Counted from the first letter of the stretch, positions 22,376 to 34,329 are shown. The stretch is 64,000 nucleotides of DNA from Carposina sasakii (GCA_014607495.2 CP053152.1:8618001-8682000); one strand, 5' to 3'. Notes: generated by a model from the letters alone, not told the origin. A program made the numbers and translations.

Positions 22376-23511
22376 TCATCGCGTGAAAGAACTCCCGTGA
22401 GTTCTATAGGCGACTCTTACGACATAGAGATGCAGCTGATGTATTCTAGTGAAGCCTCGAATCAGCACAAGGCAAAAGTAATATAATTACTTCTTATATT
22501 ATGAATGGTTTTACTAACTCCAATTTTGAATTTAGGCGATTTTTTTAATGATGTTAATGTCTGGCCGCATTTATAAAAGGGTGTTTTAGTAAAGGTCATG
22601 CCTTCATTGGTTTATAAAGGCTGATGCACTGTCATGTTTTCAATTTCCGGGGCTTTGCAATGTTAGCTACTCATAATCTACTGACTTTTTATGTACCTAC
22701 TAAATATCTACAACCTAGTACTGTGTATGTTCATGCAGGTTGTTTTTTTAATGGAAATATTGTTTCTTTTTTATGTCTATACATACATTGTTTTAATGAC
22801 ATGTAAATAATATTCATGAAAACTCTATATTCGCGTGGGTTAATACCTCTATTGTTCAGTTTCTGATGTATGATTTTGAGTATTTTCCTGGTATAGTTCT
22901 ATACTATGGTTTAATATCTGATATTGAGTGTATTTACACTAGATAATTTAAGTAGGTATATTGTGAATTTACAGATATTTTAAATACGGTCTCGTAGCGA
23001 TTTGTGTGATGCCGACTAGGCATAGCCAATAATATATAAGATAACTCTACAAATGCGCAAATATATTTTTTATATTTCTCAAAATATTATTTGTTTCCGA
23101 ATCCGATTACTACTCGTACTTATCGTAAGTTCGTCATGTATATGTAGTGTGAATGTAGTGTGAGTGTCCAATTACGCTGGATACACTTCCATCACTAGGG
23201 ATTATTGGGGTTGGTTCCTGTCCCATTGTTTCAGAAAAACGATATGTTTGGCTTCGATAAAGGTACCAATAATATTGAAAGGTTTTAGGGATTTTGATTT
23301 CATTGGATAATTATAATAAATCAAACTCGTTGTCGGAAATATCGATCGTGTAATCAGAAGAATGACAATGACATATAGTTTTTTTATATTAGACAGCGGA
23401 TGCCACGGAGGTCGGATAAACTACATACAAAAAGGTTTTAACTGTCCGTGACATGCTCCCAGCCAAAATAAAAATAAAAATAGGTAATAAAGTCAATAAA
23501 ATTAATTATCA

Positions 23512-23720
23512 ATTGGTAGCGGGCAAATAACATTAAAACTTCGCGTAACAATTCCTCGCACCGTCTGGATCTGGGCTACCCCCGTCACTTCATCGCGTCC
23601 GTGAGAGCAGCCGATGATTCGCCCCAGTCTCCAACGACTAGGGGGGAGGCGCTCCTCCTTTCCTCCTTAATCAGCACCACTGTACCGACATCAAGGCTCT
23701 GGCCTTTGCAGGTTCACCAC
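23512..23720 (-). pseudogene. BEL/Pao retrotransposon integrase C-terminal relic
   Basis: On the minus strand, one frame reads KGQSLDVGTVVLIKEE (23663-23714) and after a frame change another reads PPSRWRLGRIIG and later GRDEVTGVAQIQT, then CPLP. The order GxxVLIKEE, PPxxWRLGRI, a glycine/aspartate turn, VxQxxT and a final LP is the conserved tail of BEL/Pao integrases. The frameshift near 23650 and the lack of any upstream gag-pol show a dead fragment. No LTR was recognised nearby. Confidence 0.7.
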
Positions 23721-23749
23721 TTGGTACGCTCCTGAAGTAAATTAATATA

Positions 23750-26524
23750 ATTTCCATCTATATTTGAAATAACAATGATAGCCATATTGTTAAATTAATC
23801 CAACATCAACAACTTTTTAATTAAGTATACAACTTTGTAGAGAAAGTACCTTCTGCTTTACGATGTTAGCAACACAGTTTTTATAGCGGTACTTAAATAA
23901 AAACATAAGTTTAAAGCTCGACTTTTAAAACTAGATCGGTTCGTTGGAATAGGGCAAGTGGCTTCCTTTTCTACAATGCATTAAATACGCATCTAACGGC
24001 TTTTTACTGCACTCTATTAGGGGCAATGGGTTTGTATAGTGGTACTGCTGGAAAATATAATGGAAATTTAAATAGGGGTAGTGTGTGCGGAGGGGAGTAG
24101 TGTCCCAAACGGAATGTTTGATGCCGCGGTGCCATCAAGACCTCGTGGCCCTTTTGACCGCAACGGTCGCATTAAAATAATAACCTATATTCATATTTGA
24201 AGATGTTTAAGCCAAAAAAAATACTGTTCAGAATTCGGGCAAAAAAGTATAAGATTAGGTAAAAGTCTAATATGTAATAAGGACTCAGGAACTACATTTA
24301 AGAAATTATTCAATTTATCTATCATATTTGCCCTAATGGACAAGCCTCCCCAACAACCTCCACTCACCGGTCGGAGCAGCCTGCTACATGACCAGGTCAA
24401 TTCCCATTCATTAATTTATCATTAATTTCTTCGAATTGTAGCATCTTTTATTTAGTAATTATATTTCCGGTACATACTACAACTCGTACCTACTTATTAT
24501 GATAACTTATATTATTTCTAAAATTAAAATGAACAAAGTTTTAAGCTATCTGAGTGCTTAGATGAACCTATGTAGGTATATCTGTAGGTACATAAAAATT
24601 AAGCCTTTTCTTCTCTCCATCCAACCACGTAAATGATGTTTATATAATGTTATATTCTATTTCAATTTTCTTCAAGCCATTTAAGCCAAAGTTAAGACAG
24701 TCTTGGGGCTAAAATCAATATTTATATAGTAAATATAGTGAAATTTCAATTTCATCTTGAGTTAGAACTCGTAATAATAGTATCTACCTATATTATACCT
24801 ACTTAGAACATAACTTACTAGTTAATTACGACCTATTATTTAGTACTTACCTACATTAATTTTGATAGTTTAATTGAAGACGTACATTTACCTTTTCGCT
24901 ACACCAGAACTTCATAATCAGAAAGGAATGATCTACTTATCATTGCAACAGAAATGTTTAATTTTATTTACCTAAGTAACAAGGTACCCTGTGTGTAATG
25001 TCCTATGCGGGTGGTTATGTAGGCACCTATTTTGAGTACTTATATGTATCAATCTATTGGATTTGATCCTTTATTAGATTTCACGATTACTGCCATATTA
25101 TTAAAATCAAAGTTTCGTAGTAGGTACTTGCTCAAAACAACTTTCTAGATTCAACCAGTCGAGCGAACCCAACAAACAAATTAGATTTATATTCTGTGTA
25201 CTTACATAGGTCTAACGAGAATCCTCAAAGTTACAATTTACATAAAGTTAATAGATATTGAAACGGATTTTAAAGAGGGACCCATATTTGCTGTACAATT
25301 AGGTAGGTACGTACCTACTAAAATCAACTGAGGTAAATAATAGGATAATTATTAATAAAAACAAAATAAGTAGGTACTATCATTTTATTTCTCATAACCT
25401 TAAGACATGAATTACAACAAGTGTAACCACTTTTACGAGTACTCTTATAGTTATATGTACCCAGAGCAGTAAATTGCCTTTTCTACGCCCTGTGCGAGTG
25501 TCTATAACTGCGCTCTATTTAGTCCTGCCTGGTCTGGCCAAGTGACCATTCTTGCGCCCCCCAGAGTCTACGCCCTGTGCCTGGGCACCGGTGGCACCGC
25601 CCTATTTACGGCACTGTATGTACCTACTCAAGAAGAAAAGTGGATGCCAAAGATTTCAAATGAAAAGTAATTTACACAAACTTTTAGTTAATTTGGAAAG
25701 TATTGCCAATTCAGCCTAAGCTAATAAAGAGTGGAATCGATATCGCCGTTAGCCGAGACTTCATTTCACAACTCTATTCAAGCTCGACGTGAATAAATTA
25801 CGAAAAAACCCGGAACGTTGTGACGATTGGCACATTTTCCGCTCCGCGTGACATACTTTATTAACATTTTTCGAGAGTAATTACCAACAAAGTAACACTA
25901 AGTAACTTCTATGTTTGGTTGGGTGGATACATTACAATCCGTAGGTAGGTACTAATGAACGTTGATTTAGAATTTATTTGTGTCATGCATCCTACTTACG
26001 TAGGCAAGTTCCTTATTTATGAAATGTTGAAAGGAAATTTTAAGGTAATATTGTCGGTTTTTCTCTTGTCTGTGCTCAATCAAATTAATTTTGAATTCGG
26101 TAATTTTATGAGTTAGTATATTTGAATAAAACATTTCGGACTTGTGCATGCAATTGGGACACATAAGGTGGTAAACATATTCTGCCCGCGACTGTACGTA
26201 CATATTAGCAACATTTAAATAAGTAGTTTCCGACGTAAAGTGGTAATAAAACAATTTATTTAACGCCGCAGGTGCGCCGTAAACCGTAGTTGGATTTATT
26301 AGCTCACATTCATATACCCCTATCAGTAAAGCCATGCCCCGGTCCGCCGGGACTGTACGCCGATAATTACCTAACGTCAGATATTTATAACAATTTTACA
26401 TCGAGGAGAAAATATCCCGGGGATTCAGTAGTATAAATAAACCTGAGGTACGTAACCTATTAGTTATTACAATCCGAGTGATGTCGAAATACCTAGAAAT
26501 GCTTGATATTTTGCTTTTTAAAAT
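23750..26524. other. AT-rich sequence, no supported gene
   Basis: A 122-codon minus-strand frame at 25967-26335 has no recognisable domain. A GC-richer block at 25480-25620 with two CTACGCCCTGTGC repeats (25494 and 25569) may be an old repeat. Nothing else stands out. Confidence 0.45.
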
Positions 26525-26662
26525 AGTAGGCACGAGCCGATTTTTTTCAAAGGTCAGATAGGTCTATTTTAAGTAAAAAAATGATGCTGTCTATCTTGAT
26601 GAAGTTTTACAGTAAGAGAACATCGTTAGAACTATCTATCTGCCTTTTGAAAAGTCTGCCCC
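26525..26662. mobile_element. Fold-back MITE, relative of 15102-15244
   Basis: The left arm AAAGGTCAGATAGGTCTAT and the right arm ATCTATCTGCCTTTTGAAAA pair imperfectly. The outer parts resemble the GATTTTTCCAAACGTCAGATAG arm of the 15.1-kb element, and both carry GATGCTGTCT in the middle. More diverged, hence older or from another subfamily. Confidence 0.6.
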
Positions 26663-26669
26663 AAGCCTG

Positions 26670-28826
26670 CTACGAAAATGCTACGCGTAGGTTCGTAGAG
26701 CGCTACGTGTGTCTACAGGTTGTTCATAAAGGCGCCCTAGGTATTGTTTGTCGATAATTCTTTATTGTTTTTGCTAATGTACTTTCTTAACATAAATGGA
26801 TAATTAAATAAAATAGAAAATTAAACTGAGATGCACAAATTGGGCGTTATTCAAATGTTGATTTATAAACTTTACAATCACGGCAATATATACGAATATG
26901 TACCTACATATGAGTAACATATATATGTATTATATAGGTATTAAAGTTTCAAAAACTTGTATATAGTATAATAGTAAATACAAATACAAGTAAACACAAG
27001 TAGCTTCCCACACAAGCGGTCGACCCATCGGCATGGTATTAATTAAACGCATATAACATCTATAGTTAAAACTTATAATTTAATTACACATGATCAATCT
27101 TGTCGCGACTGTAGTTTTCAAATATATTCGAGGGTCATACGGGGACCCGATGTGAAAATACGAAATTCCAAAGTTTACTTTGTGTTTGTTTAGTTTATCG
27201 TTATTAAAAAAAAACAACATTCAAAAATGGAGTGTAGCAGTGTAATCTCCTGCCAGCTCGAATTATTTTTAAAATTAGAATATACTTAGTCTTAATTTAG
27301 GTACGCAATTATTCGTAAAAAGTTAATTAATTTTGGCTACTTAATTCAAAGTACGTACTCTGATAAAAAATACGAATAAAACTTTCCCATAATGGATGTA
27401 CGCTACAGTTTGCTTTTAGAGTGGTATCGCGACTGGGAAAACATTAACACTTGTATTTGGGTGAGTTTGATATTATTACTTACCTCCTTCGTTAAAAAAT
27501 TTAACTAACTTTACCAGTTTGTAAAAAATGCTGTTTTACGTGTAAAGGAAAACATCTAGGTCTAGGATCATGTATCTATGGCAGTCGTTGAAAAGTTTGA
27601 AAAGTTTAGTAGCGTTTGCAATCACATGAAGTTTTTTAGTGACTTTATTTCTATAGAGGTAGGTACAGTGAGGTCCTAATTTCTGTGAAAATCAAATTAA
27701 TCTCGGCAACAAAGAAGTAGGTACTTTACCTACCTATCTACATCCATCCTATGATAGTACATATCTAAAATATTAATAATATATTTTCATGTGGTAGTCT
27801 CAAAACATGATGATGATCACCTCCATTTGTCGTTGGCTTTCGACTAGTCTCAAAAGATGTAAGCGTAAAGCTCTTATTTTCTAGGGTCAGGATTGTCCTA
27901 GTTTCTTTGAATCTCGAAGCTTTAGGCGTTGGCTTTCGTTTAGACAGGCCATTTCCTCCGTTTTTGTTTTGGTGTCCAAGCCTAAAAGACTTCGTTCATT
28001 CTGACAGATTTTTTATAAGAGTACTTATAAAAAGTACTCTTTTTTTACAAAATTACTGAGAATAATAATAATAATGTATCTACTTACTTTGAGTTTTACG
28101 GTCTACGGTATCAACTACACTGTATGACGTACATGAGAAAAAAAAATACCCTAGGGCGTAAGTAATATTTATCTATAGCTATTAGTAGGTATGTACCTAC
28201 TCAATAGTAGAAAGAAATATAGTCTTTGCCGGAGCGCTTTAGAAAGTACTAATACCTACCTACGGCGATTTGTGTTGTAAATTTGCCGGAGCGCAGGTTG
28301 CAATGTTACGCAATTTTCTGTAACTATACATGCATACCTAAGTATGGTCTCTTTAGCAAATCAACTTAGTACATATGGTCAGGTCACGTACTGTACCTCA
28401 GCGGACCTACGTATTTTAAATTAGGAATAATTTGTGTTGTATAGGCGCTAACACCTATGCTCGATTTCAGAACTAACATTTTTTGTATAAAGAGCCATAG
28501 AAAATTATGGTAATGTTGTTTATTTGGTGAAATACACTCTAGGAGTAGGTAGAGGTGCCCTGTGGCAGAGGGTAGAGTCGTTATGGTAGCGTCCTCTACT
28601 TAATACTTTCCCAACTACTTTCTATCACACGCGAACGCGAGTAGACTTGCACCGTAGAGCACGGGTTAACAAAAATATTACTGCTAAGCTTTATAGAGGG
28701 CATTAGTTGTTACGTTTCATAATAAAGGTTTTCGTCTTAGATAATTTATAATCTAAGGTTTCCGTAGGTTTCCGTGCAGGCTGGGTAGTCTGCGTTTTTT
28801 GAGACTCGCTGGCAAATGTTACTATA
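26670..28826. other. AT-rich sequence, no supported feature
   Basis: No long frames, terminal repeats or RNA genes recognised. The segment is rich in TAGGTACC-like motifs. Confidence 0.5.
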
Positions 28827-29189
28827 TAGGATGTTTTTTGTGGCCACCTTTAACGAAGGGTACGTACTCTATACATGAAATAAAGTAAGTTTATGCCAAA
28901 AAAAATGCTGTGAAAAAAAAAATTAAATTCCTTGATCGTGCGAAATTTATAGTGTCTAGTGTTTATGTTAGTTTTTTTATAGACAGATTTTAATTATTTT
29001 TCGTGAAAAAATCCTGCTACGCGCGTCTATGTGCATTTATGCAGAAAAACGCAGTCTATTTACTAAACTTTGGACCCTAATATTTTGGAAACCAGACACT
29101 TCCCAGGTATGCTTCCATGGAGAAAAATGATCGTGATGATGAGGAGATTCCGTAGTTTTCGGGAACGTTGACGACCAAAAATCACCCTG
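28827..29189 (-). mobile_element. TA-flanked MITE family A, copy 2
   Basis: In reverse orientation relative to copy 1: it opens TAGGATGTTTTTTGTGGCC and closes GACGACCAAAAATCACCCTG. TA flanks both sides (28825-28826, 29190-29191). The first terminal base is mutated from C to T. It forms a long inverted pair with copy 3 at 30477-30856. Confidence 0.85.
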
Positions 29190-29787
29190 TAGTTGATGAT
29201 ACCAACGCCAACAATACAATACACCTAACAGATAGCACTAGTTTTTCGCCCGCGACTTCATACGTGAAATTTTCAGTAACTAACGTCGGTTTTCGTGATG
29301 AGACCTGTTTTTCCCGTGTATGTCAGGAGATCCATTAGTCCTGTCTTTATCTCTCTCTACCGGAAATAAGTAATTGTTACTTTTCATCCCTTTTTTACCC
29401 GCTTACGTACATAATTTACTTAACTATTTTAACTTACTACTTACTAACAACTTCTTAGCTCATTATTTATTATTAGCCACCCCTTTTACTACCCTTAAAA
29501 ACGTGATGTTGAACGCTGAAACAGGTTCAAATTTCATGTTACCTACTAGGTACCATTCGCAGACTACTTAATTATCAGTTACGACTGTGCCTGCGTTTAT
29601 AATAAAGTTGGTTAGTGCTAACATCTCCTTTTATAAAAAAAAAAGTATAGCCTCATATCAAAATTTAGGTAAATTAATAAGTTATTATTAAAAAATATTT
29701 TTCCTAAACAAACGTGATGCAAGGTATTTAAAAACAAACATAACTTTTGTGGGTGTCTACCTGCCTGGCGTTAATCAACCCCATAAT
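29190..29787. other. Spacer, no supported feature
   Basis: Noncoding sequence between a MITE and a SINE. A 65-codon frame at 29374-29571 is Leu/Phe-rich and looks incidental. Confidence 0.45.
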
Positions 29788-30015
29788 AATATTCACACTT
29801 CACAACACATTAACTTTGTCCCACATTAAGATCCATAAGGTCTTGTGTCGTGGGTACTAAGCAACGGTATATAAATACATAGATAAGTATAGAAATATCC
29901 ATGACTCGGAAACAAACATCAATATTCATCATATCAATGTTTGCACCTACCGGGATTCGAACCCAGGACCTATGGCGCTGCAGGCAGGGCCACTACCTAC
30001 TACACCAATCGGCCG
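29788..30015 (-). mobile_element. tRNA-derived SINE, full length
   Basis: On the minus strand the 5' part is tRNA-like: an A box TTGGTGTAGTAGGTAGTGG (complement of 29990-30008) and a B box GGTTCGAATCC (complement of 29953-29963), the internal RNA polymerase III promoter. The body continues with ATACCGTTGCTTAGTACCC, ACGACACAAGACC and GTGGGACAAAGTTAATGTG. The 3' part is repeated, 5'-truncated, at 44092-44210. It has no protein and would depend on a LINE for movement. Confidence 0.8.
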
Positions 30016-30476
30016 TTAAAAGGGTTGCTAGTTATGTTGTTTGAATGAAATACGTAAGTGTCATAAACATTAAAAACCGAATCATGTACATGATATGTAC
30101 ATAAATCATGTATAAAGCATCATCCGACGATTTTTAAATAAATACTACGAACTATATGATTTTTATTTTTTGAAAGCGAGGCGAGGAGGTTGAAGTCTGT
30201 AGACCGTTCGGGGTTCCATGCCATAGTTAGTTAGTTTCATATTAGTTTATACCTGTGGTTGCATGGTTATACGATAAGAGTAAGGACAAATTGTTTTAAT
30301 ACTGAAACTATGCATTTTTAGTTTATTTTGTAAGTAAGTATATGTTTCACCGTAGTAGCGGCTAAGCTTCTCATCCATTTTTAATACTTAATTAATTTAA
30401 TTATTGCAAAATTAACCTCGTTAAAAATAAAATAACCACACCATAGTTTTATCATTTGAAATCACTTCTACATATA
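30016..30476. other. Spacer, no supported feature
   Basis: AT-rich sequence between SINE and MITE; no element recognised. Confidence 0.45.
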
Positions 30477-30856
30477 CAGGATGATTTTTGGTCGTCAACG
30501 TTCCCGAAAACTACGGAATCTCCTCATCATCACGATCATTTTTCTCCATGGAAGCATACCTGGGAAGTGTCTGGTTTCCAAAATATTAGGGTCCAAAGTT
30601 TAGTAAATAGACTGCGTTTTTCTGCATAAATGCACATAGACGCGCGTAGCAGGATTTTTTCACGAAAAATAATTAATATCTGTCTATAAAAAAAACTAAC
30701 ATAAACACTAGACACTATAAATTTCGCACGATCAAGGAATTTAAAATTTTTTTTCAAAAAAAAAAAATTCCCAGCATTTTTTTTGGCATAAACTTACTTT
30801 ATTTCATGTATAGAATACGTACCCTTCGTTAAAGGTGGCCACAAAAAAACATCCTG
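30477..30856 (+). mobile_element. TA-flanked MITE family A, copy 3
   Basis: It opens CAGGATGATTTTTGGTCGTC and closes AAAAAACATCCTG, flanked by TA (30475-30476 and 30857-30858). Very similar to copies 2 and 5 (shared GATCGTGCGAAATTTATAG on one strand). Opposite orientation to copy 2, 1.3 kb away. Confidence 0.85.
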
Positions 30857-30995
30857 TATTTTAGGTTCTACTCATTATGGTATAAAATAAAAAATAAAAA
30901 ATATTTATTCACAGACAAATGAGTCCATAAAGCTACCTATATTTACTTATACACTACCAACCCAGAATATAATCGTGTGTGACTTGTCTATTCAA

Positions 30996-31320
30996 TCATT
31001 TCGTCCTTACATGTGTGAGGGTGTGTAGCAGGCAGATGTAAGCGTGTTCGAGAGAGAAGACTGCAGAGATCTGGGAGAAATACGACATGGCGCGTCGGGA
31101 GACGGGACTCGGGACTGCGGGCCGTGATTCATTGATCCGAATCCCTTCGGGTCCGCGACAGGGACAGACTCGGTCACACAATAATATCCCGCCATACAGC
31201 CTCTCTCACTCTGGGATCATTGAATTCCTTGAGGATGGTGGGATTATTAGGATGGATAATCGTAGCAAGCAGCCCCTTGTTGATATCCCGCGCGAGAAGA
31301 GAACTTCAGTCGAGTCATGA
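30996..31320. other. GC-richer block of unknown nature
   Basis: The block at 31080-31320 has higher GC and several overlapping frames of 60-77 codons on both strands, none with a recognisable domain. It may be an unclassified repeat or a regulatory region. Confidence 0.3.
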
Positions 31321-31394
31321 GGGAAGGGTTAAATTTGTTGGTCTACCCTAGATAAAATAAATAACACTAGGGTTAAATTTGTTGATTAATTTCT

Positions 31395-31521
31395 ACCTGG
31401 GAATCCAAAATTTATCCAAAGTGAGTAAATAACTGCGTTTTTCTGTACTACGTAGCAGGACTTTTTCACGAAAAATAATTAATATCTGAAAACATAAATA
31501 ACACTATTCGCACGATCAAGG
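31395..31521 (+). mobile_element. Decayed, internally deleted MITE family A remnant
   Basis: It retains TACCTGGGAA, CCAAAGTGAGTAAATA, CTGCGTTTTTCTG, AGCAGGACTTTTTCACGAAA and GCACGATCAAGG in the order of copies 1 and 3. Both ends and several internal blocks are missing. Confidence 0.65.
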
Positions 31522-31529
31522 TACAGAAA

Positions 31530-31741
31530 TATTACTAATATTACCTATATAAATGCGATAGTAACTCTGTCTGTCTGACGCGCTTTAACGTCAAAACTAT
31601 TGGACCGGTTAAAATAAATTTTGGTACACAGATAGTCCAGAGCCTGTGAAAGGACATAGGCTCCTTTTTATCCAGGAAATATATGACTTTTTTCTGCAGT
31701 ATGAACCTAGGTACGCGCGGAGCCGTGGCGGGCGTAGTCTA
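31530..31741 (+). repeat. Helitron-like or SINE-like repeat
   Basis: It reads ACCTATATAAATGCGATAGT, then CTCTGTCTGTCTGACGCG, ACGTCAAAACTATTGGACCG, GGACATAGGCTCCTTTTTAT and a GCCGTGGCGGGCGTAGTCTA end. This is the layout of a repeat common in Lepidoptera that ends ...GCGGGC...CTAG(T). The 3' CTAG is altered here. The class is inferred from the end pattern only. Confidence 0.5.
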
Positions 31742-32079
31742 AAACCACCTTATAACTACTTAGTTTAAAAAATTAAATCAAGTTACATAGGTGCTTAAAA
31801 CAATAGAAATATGACCTTAAAACTTTAAAAAAATAACTACTTTACATTGTACCTATTATATTTATGATCAACTCTATTTCTACTTCTTTAACTACAGAGA
31901 AAATAATTAATATAAGTTTATTGTCAAATACTTTATAGTGCGTAAGTGATTATCGCTTTCTGAGTATAATTTTATCAATAAATTGCATTGCGAATAAATG
32001 AAATAACAATTTCAACAAAATTAATCTCAAAAATACAAAATTAACGCACACATCTTTAATAACGTATGCATGAAGGCGG
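31742..32079. other. AT-rich spacer
   Basis: No element or gene signal recognised. Confidence 0.45.
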
Positions 32080-32470
32080 GCAGAGCGTTCGTTTAAATGT
32101 GTGCGTTGTGTAGTATTGTGTGAAAAAGATAGCAATATTGAGGCCGACATAGCCGAACATTACCGATTCATTGTTATTTTCTGTCTCTGTCGCACGTACT
32201 GTGATTCGCACAAGAGAGACTCGTTGAGTAGCCACGCGATCCCATCCGTTGTTGCACATCGACACAAACGCTTTTAGTGGCACGGCGCGTTCTCCGCGCT
32301 ATTCTCACATAACCTAAAAAGTTGAAACGATCTTCATTATTATTTTAGTTATTTTGTATCTTAAATCATCGTAATAATTCCAAATACTCATGATTACCTC
32401 GAATTTATAAAAGTTAGTGTTGTGAAAGTTTACGCCCTATCGAGGGGCGTGCGTGGTGTGATATTTTTGT
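32080..32470 (+). promoter_or_regulatory. Possible promoter region
   Basis: The block has more CpG than its surroundings (GAAGGCGGGCAGAGCG, GTCGCACGTACTG, GGCACGGCGCGTTCTCCGCG) and lies just upstream of a candidate first exon with a strong splice donor. No TATA box or initiator can be fixed with confidence. The role is inferred from position and composition; it might instead be a degraded repeat. Confidence 0.25.
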
Positions 32471-32549
32471 GCAGCACAAAGTAAATACAAACGGCAAGCT
32501 GTGGGGATCAGGGGCCTTTTTCTTGCCGCCGCAGGGGATGTTCTATCCT
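32471..32549 (+). CDS. Candidate first exon, ends M-F-Y-P with GTAAGT donor
   Basis: An open frame reads through GKLWGSGAFFLPPQGMFYP up to the donor CCT|GTAAGTAT. The sequence is GC-richer than its surroundings. The only ATG near the end (32538) would give a four-codon coding part, M-F-Y-P, with the rest as 5' UTR; a GTG at 32469 opens the same frame. The donor leaves phase 0, which fits the 45-base exon candidate at 47578 and would create MFYPVSNGNVIDTGTPTLL. That string resembles nothing I can name with certainty; a boule-like RNA-binding protein N-terminus crossed my mind but is a guess. RNA evidence is needed to call it real. Confidence 0.3.
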
Positions 32550-33544
32550 GTAAGTATTTCATCATTTTTATCTCCGTCCTATAACCAAAAGGTCAAAATG
32601 ATTACACTATGTATGCGTGAAAATAAAATAATGATCACAACAGCAACGATTTGTTGTTAAAGAGAAATCAACGCGTACCTTATTATGTCGTATGATCGTT
32701 GTAGATAAATTCAGTTACGCATCATTCAAAGCATTGTAGTACACTTTCAATTTATTGCCATGCTTCTAGGTATGAAATATTCGAAATCATATCGTTTGCT
32801 GTCTTGTAGAACCAATATGTTGTCTTGCTTGACGGGTAAATAAATATACCTACCTACATAATTCTCCGAATTACCTTCGTAATTTTGAAATTTAAATTCC
32901 GTTCATGCAGCCTGAGCGCTTATTTATAGGGAATGCCAAGTTGACCTAACTGCAGTTCCTGTTGTGATTGTTTACAGATTGACATTAGTGTTCATTAACC
33001 TTATCCATTTTCGGCAATGATAAGCAGCTAAAATAAAATCAGAGAGAATGAGAGAACTGTGCTATTTTTCTCATTTTCGTTCCTCTGTTTTGTATGACAT
33101 CCAGACTCATAGGTACAAAAAAAATTGGCTTTTAAGAACCTACATCCCTTTATTAAGGCTGGATAGCAAGTACCTAGGGACTATTATTATCAAAGAACGA
33201 ACCTCCACGGGTTGATAACTAAATACCCTCAATATTTAGTTTTCTCAAGATGCATTTGGATCAAAAATGTATGTGAATTATATGGTATATTCTAACAGCC
33301 AGCCTTAAAAATTTTACTGAATTGTTCTACCTGTCCCTTTTTGTCTTGGCCATTTACATTATGAATAGAGAGGGACAGACTACCAATTCTAAGTTAATGT
33401 TTAAGTATGACAGTCGGAATCAACCACACTATCTGAGATTTGGATGCTCTACACATGGGTGTCTTTTATATTCATTCACTCTCAAGTCGCAATATTTTAT
33501 ATTCTAATATTGCAATGTTCTGATCTCTTCATAATAACCATAAG
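32550..33544. other. Putative intron sequence
   Basis: Noncoding AT-rich sequence following the candidate donor. No transposon ends recognised. Confidence 0.4.
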
Positions 33545-33919
33545 CAGGGTTCAAAGTGATAATTATCATTGATAATTATAAAAATCAAACACTGAAATTT
33601 CATTTATTTATGTGTATCTGAACATCATTAGCGTATCCAAATGCACTAGACCTCAAACTTAACAAAAAAAAACGTTTCTCTGACGAAAAAGTGTGGATTT
33701 CTGTTCTTTAGGTACTTTCTTACTTTTGTTTGACGTCATAAAAACTAATTCTGAATTAAATTGTATATTTCTCATATTTACTCTTTGCTGTTTAATTAAT
33801 AATACTAAATATATTATCATTTAAATAAAGAAAATTTCAAGAAGTTAAATGGAAAATCAGCTAGGATAATCATATTTAATTATCCAAAAAAATATTTATC
33901 TTGATAATTTCGAACCCTG
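33545..33919. mobile_element. hAT-type MITE with 8-bp target duplication
   Basis: Its ends are CAGGGTTCAAAGTGATAATT and the inverted TTGATAATTTCGAACCCTG, giving imperfect TIRs with the CAGGGTTC start common in hAT elements. ACCATAAG is duplicated exactly on both sides (33537-33544 and 33920-33927). An 8-bp duplication is diagnostic of hAT. The 375-bp interior has no transposase frame. Confidence 0.85.
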
Positions 33920-33943
33920 ACCATAAGATCGGTAAAAAATAAT

Positions 33944-34214
33944 AAATGAAATTGTATTAGGCGTTACAATTCGGAAGTTCAAACATTCACTATGGGTGCG
34001 CCCACCACCGGGCCCTACACCCTCCACAGACCCTCGGATCTGATAACTCATAACTGCGAAAACAGGCACTTGCACTAACTACAATCGCCACAAGAAACCA
34101 GACCCGAGCACCTAGCATGCAAGACAATACATTGCACTATTCCGAAATAAAAAACTAGATAAATAATCTACATATGTTTCGCCAACAACCGTGGCATCCT
34201 CAGGATTATAGAAA
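33944..34214 (-). mobile_element. Hammerhead-bearing retroelement, copy 1
   Basis: Read on the minus strand, the element opens TTCTATAATCC, forms a hammerhead ribozyme (34163-34209), then runs through GGTGCTCGGGTCTGGTTTCT, GGCGATTGTAGTTAGTGC, TCAGATCCGAGGG and GGGCCCGGTGGTGGGCGC to a 3' end near AATACAATTTCATT. It is about 270 bp with no coding frame. A ribozyme at the 5' edge of a short noncoding element resembles the terminal repeats of Penelope-like elements and animal retrozymes, but the family is not named with certainty. A rearranged second copy lies at 38654-39035. Confidence 0.7.
34163..34209 (-). ncRNA. Hammerhead ribozyme, type I
   Basis: On the minus strand: stem I strand ATAATC, core CTGAGGA (CUGANGA), stem II GCCA/UGGC with a 7-base loop, core GAAA, minimal stem III built from the palindrome ACATATGT, GUA cleavage triplet, and the other stem I strand GATTAT, 6 bp perfectly paired. 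One unpaired U sits between the CUGANGA box and stem II, a departure from the canonical form. Identical over 47 bases to the copy at 38812-38858. Predicted to self-cleave co-transcriptionally after the A of GUA. Confidence 0.75.
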
Positions 34215-34224
34215 TTAGTAAATT

Positions 34225-34327
34225 AGTAAACCACTAATTATTATGAACCTCTAAAACCCAACACATTACTTACAACACATAAGTAATGTGTTAGGTTTTA
34301 GAGGTTCATAATAATTAGTGGTTTACT
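34225..34327. repeat. Near-perfect 103-bp palindrome
   Basis: AGTAAACCACTAATTATTAT at the left is inverted at the right (ATAATAATTAGTGGTTTACT). The arms are about 48 bases with one or two mismatches, around an 8-base centre near ACAACACA. The very low divergence between arms implies a recent origin or ongoing repair between them. It directly abuts the 5' edge of the hammerhead element. Confidence 0.8.
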
Positions 34328-34329
34328 TA

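Noticed and set aside
25967..26335. 122-codon minus-strand open frame
   Set aside because: No domain, low-complexity AT-driven composition, and a few frames of this size are expected by chance in 64 kb of AT-rich sequence.
31087..31320. Arg-rich 77-codon frame in a GC-richer block
   Set aside because: Several phases and both strands are open there; no similarity recognised.
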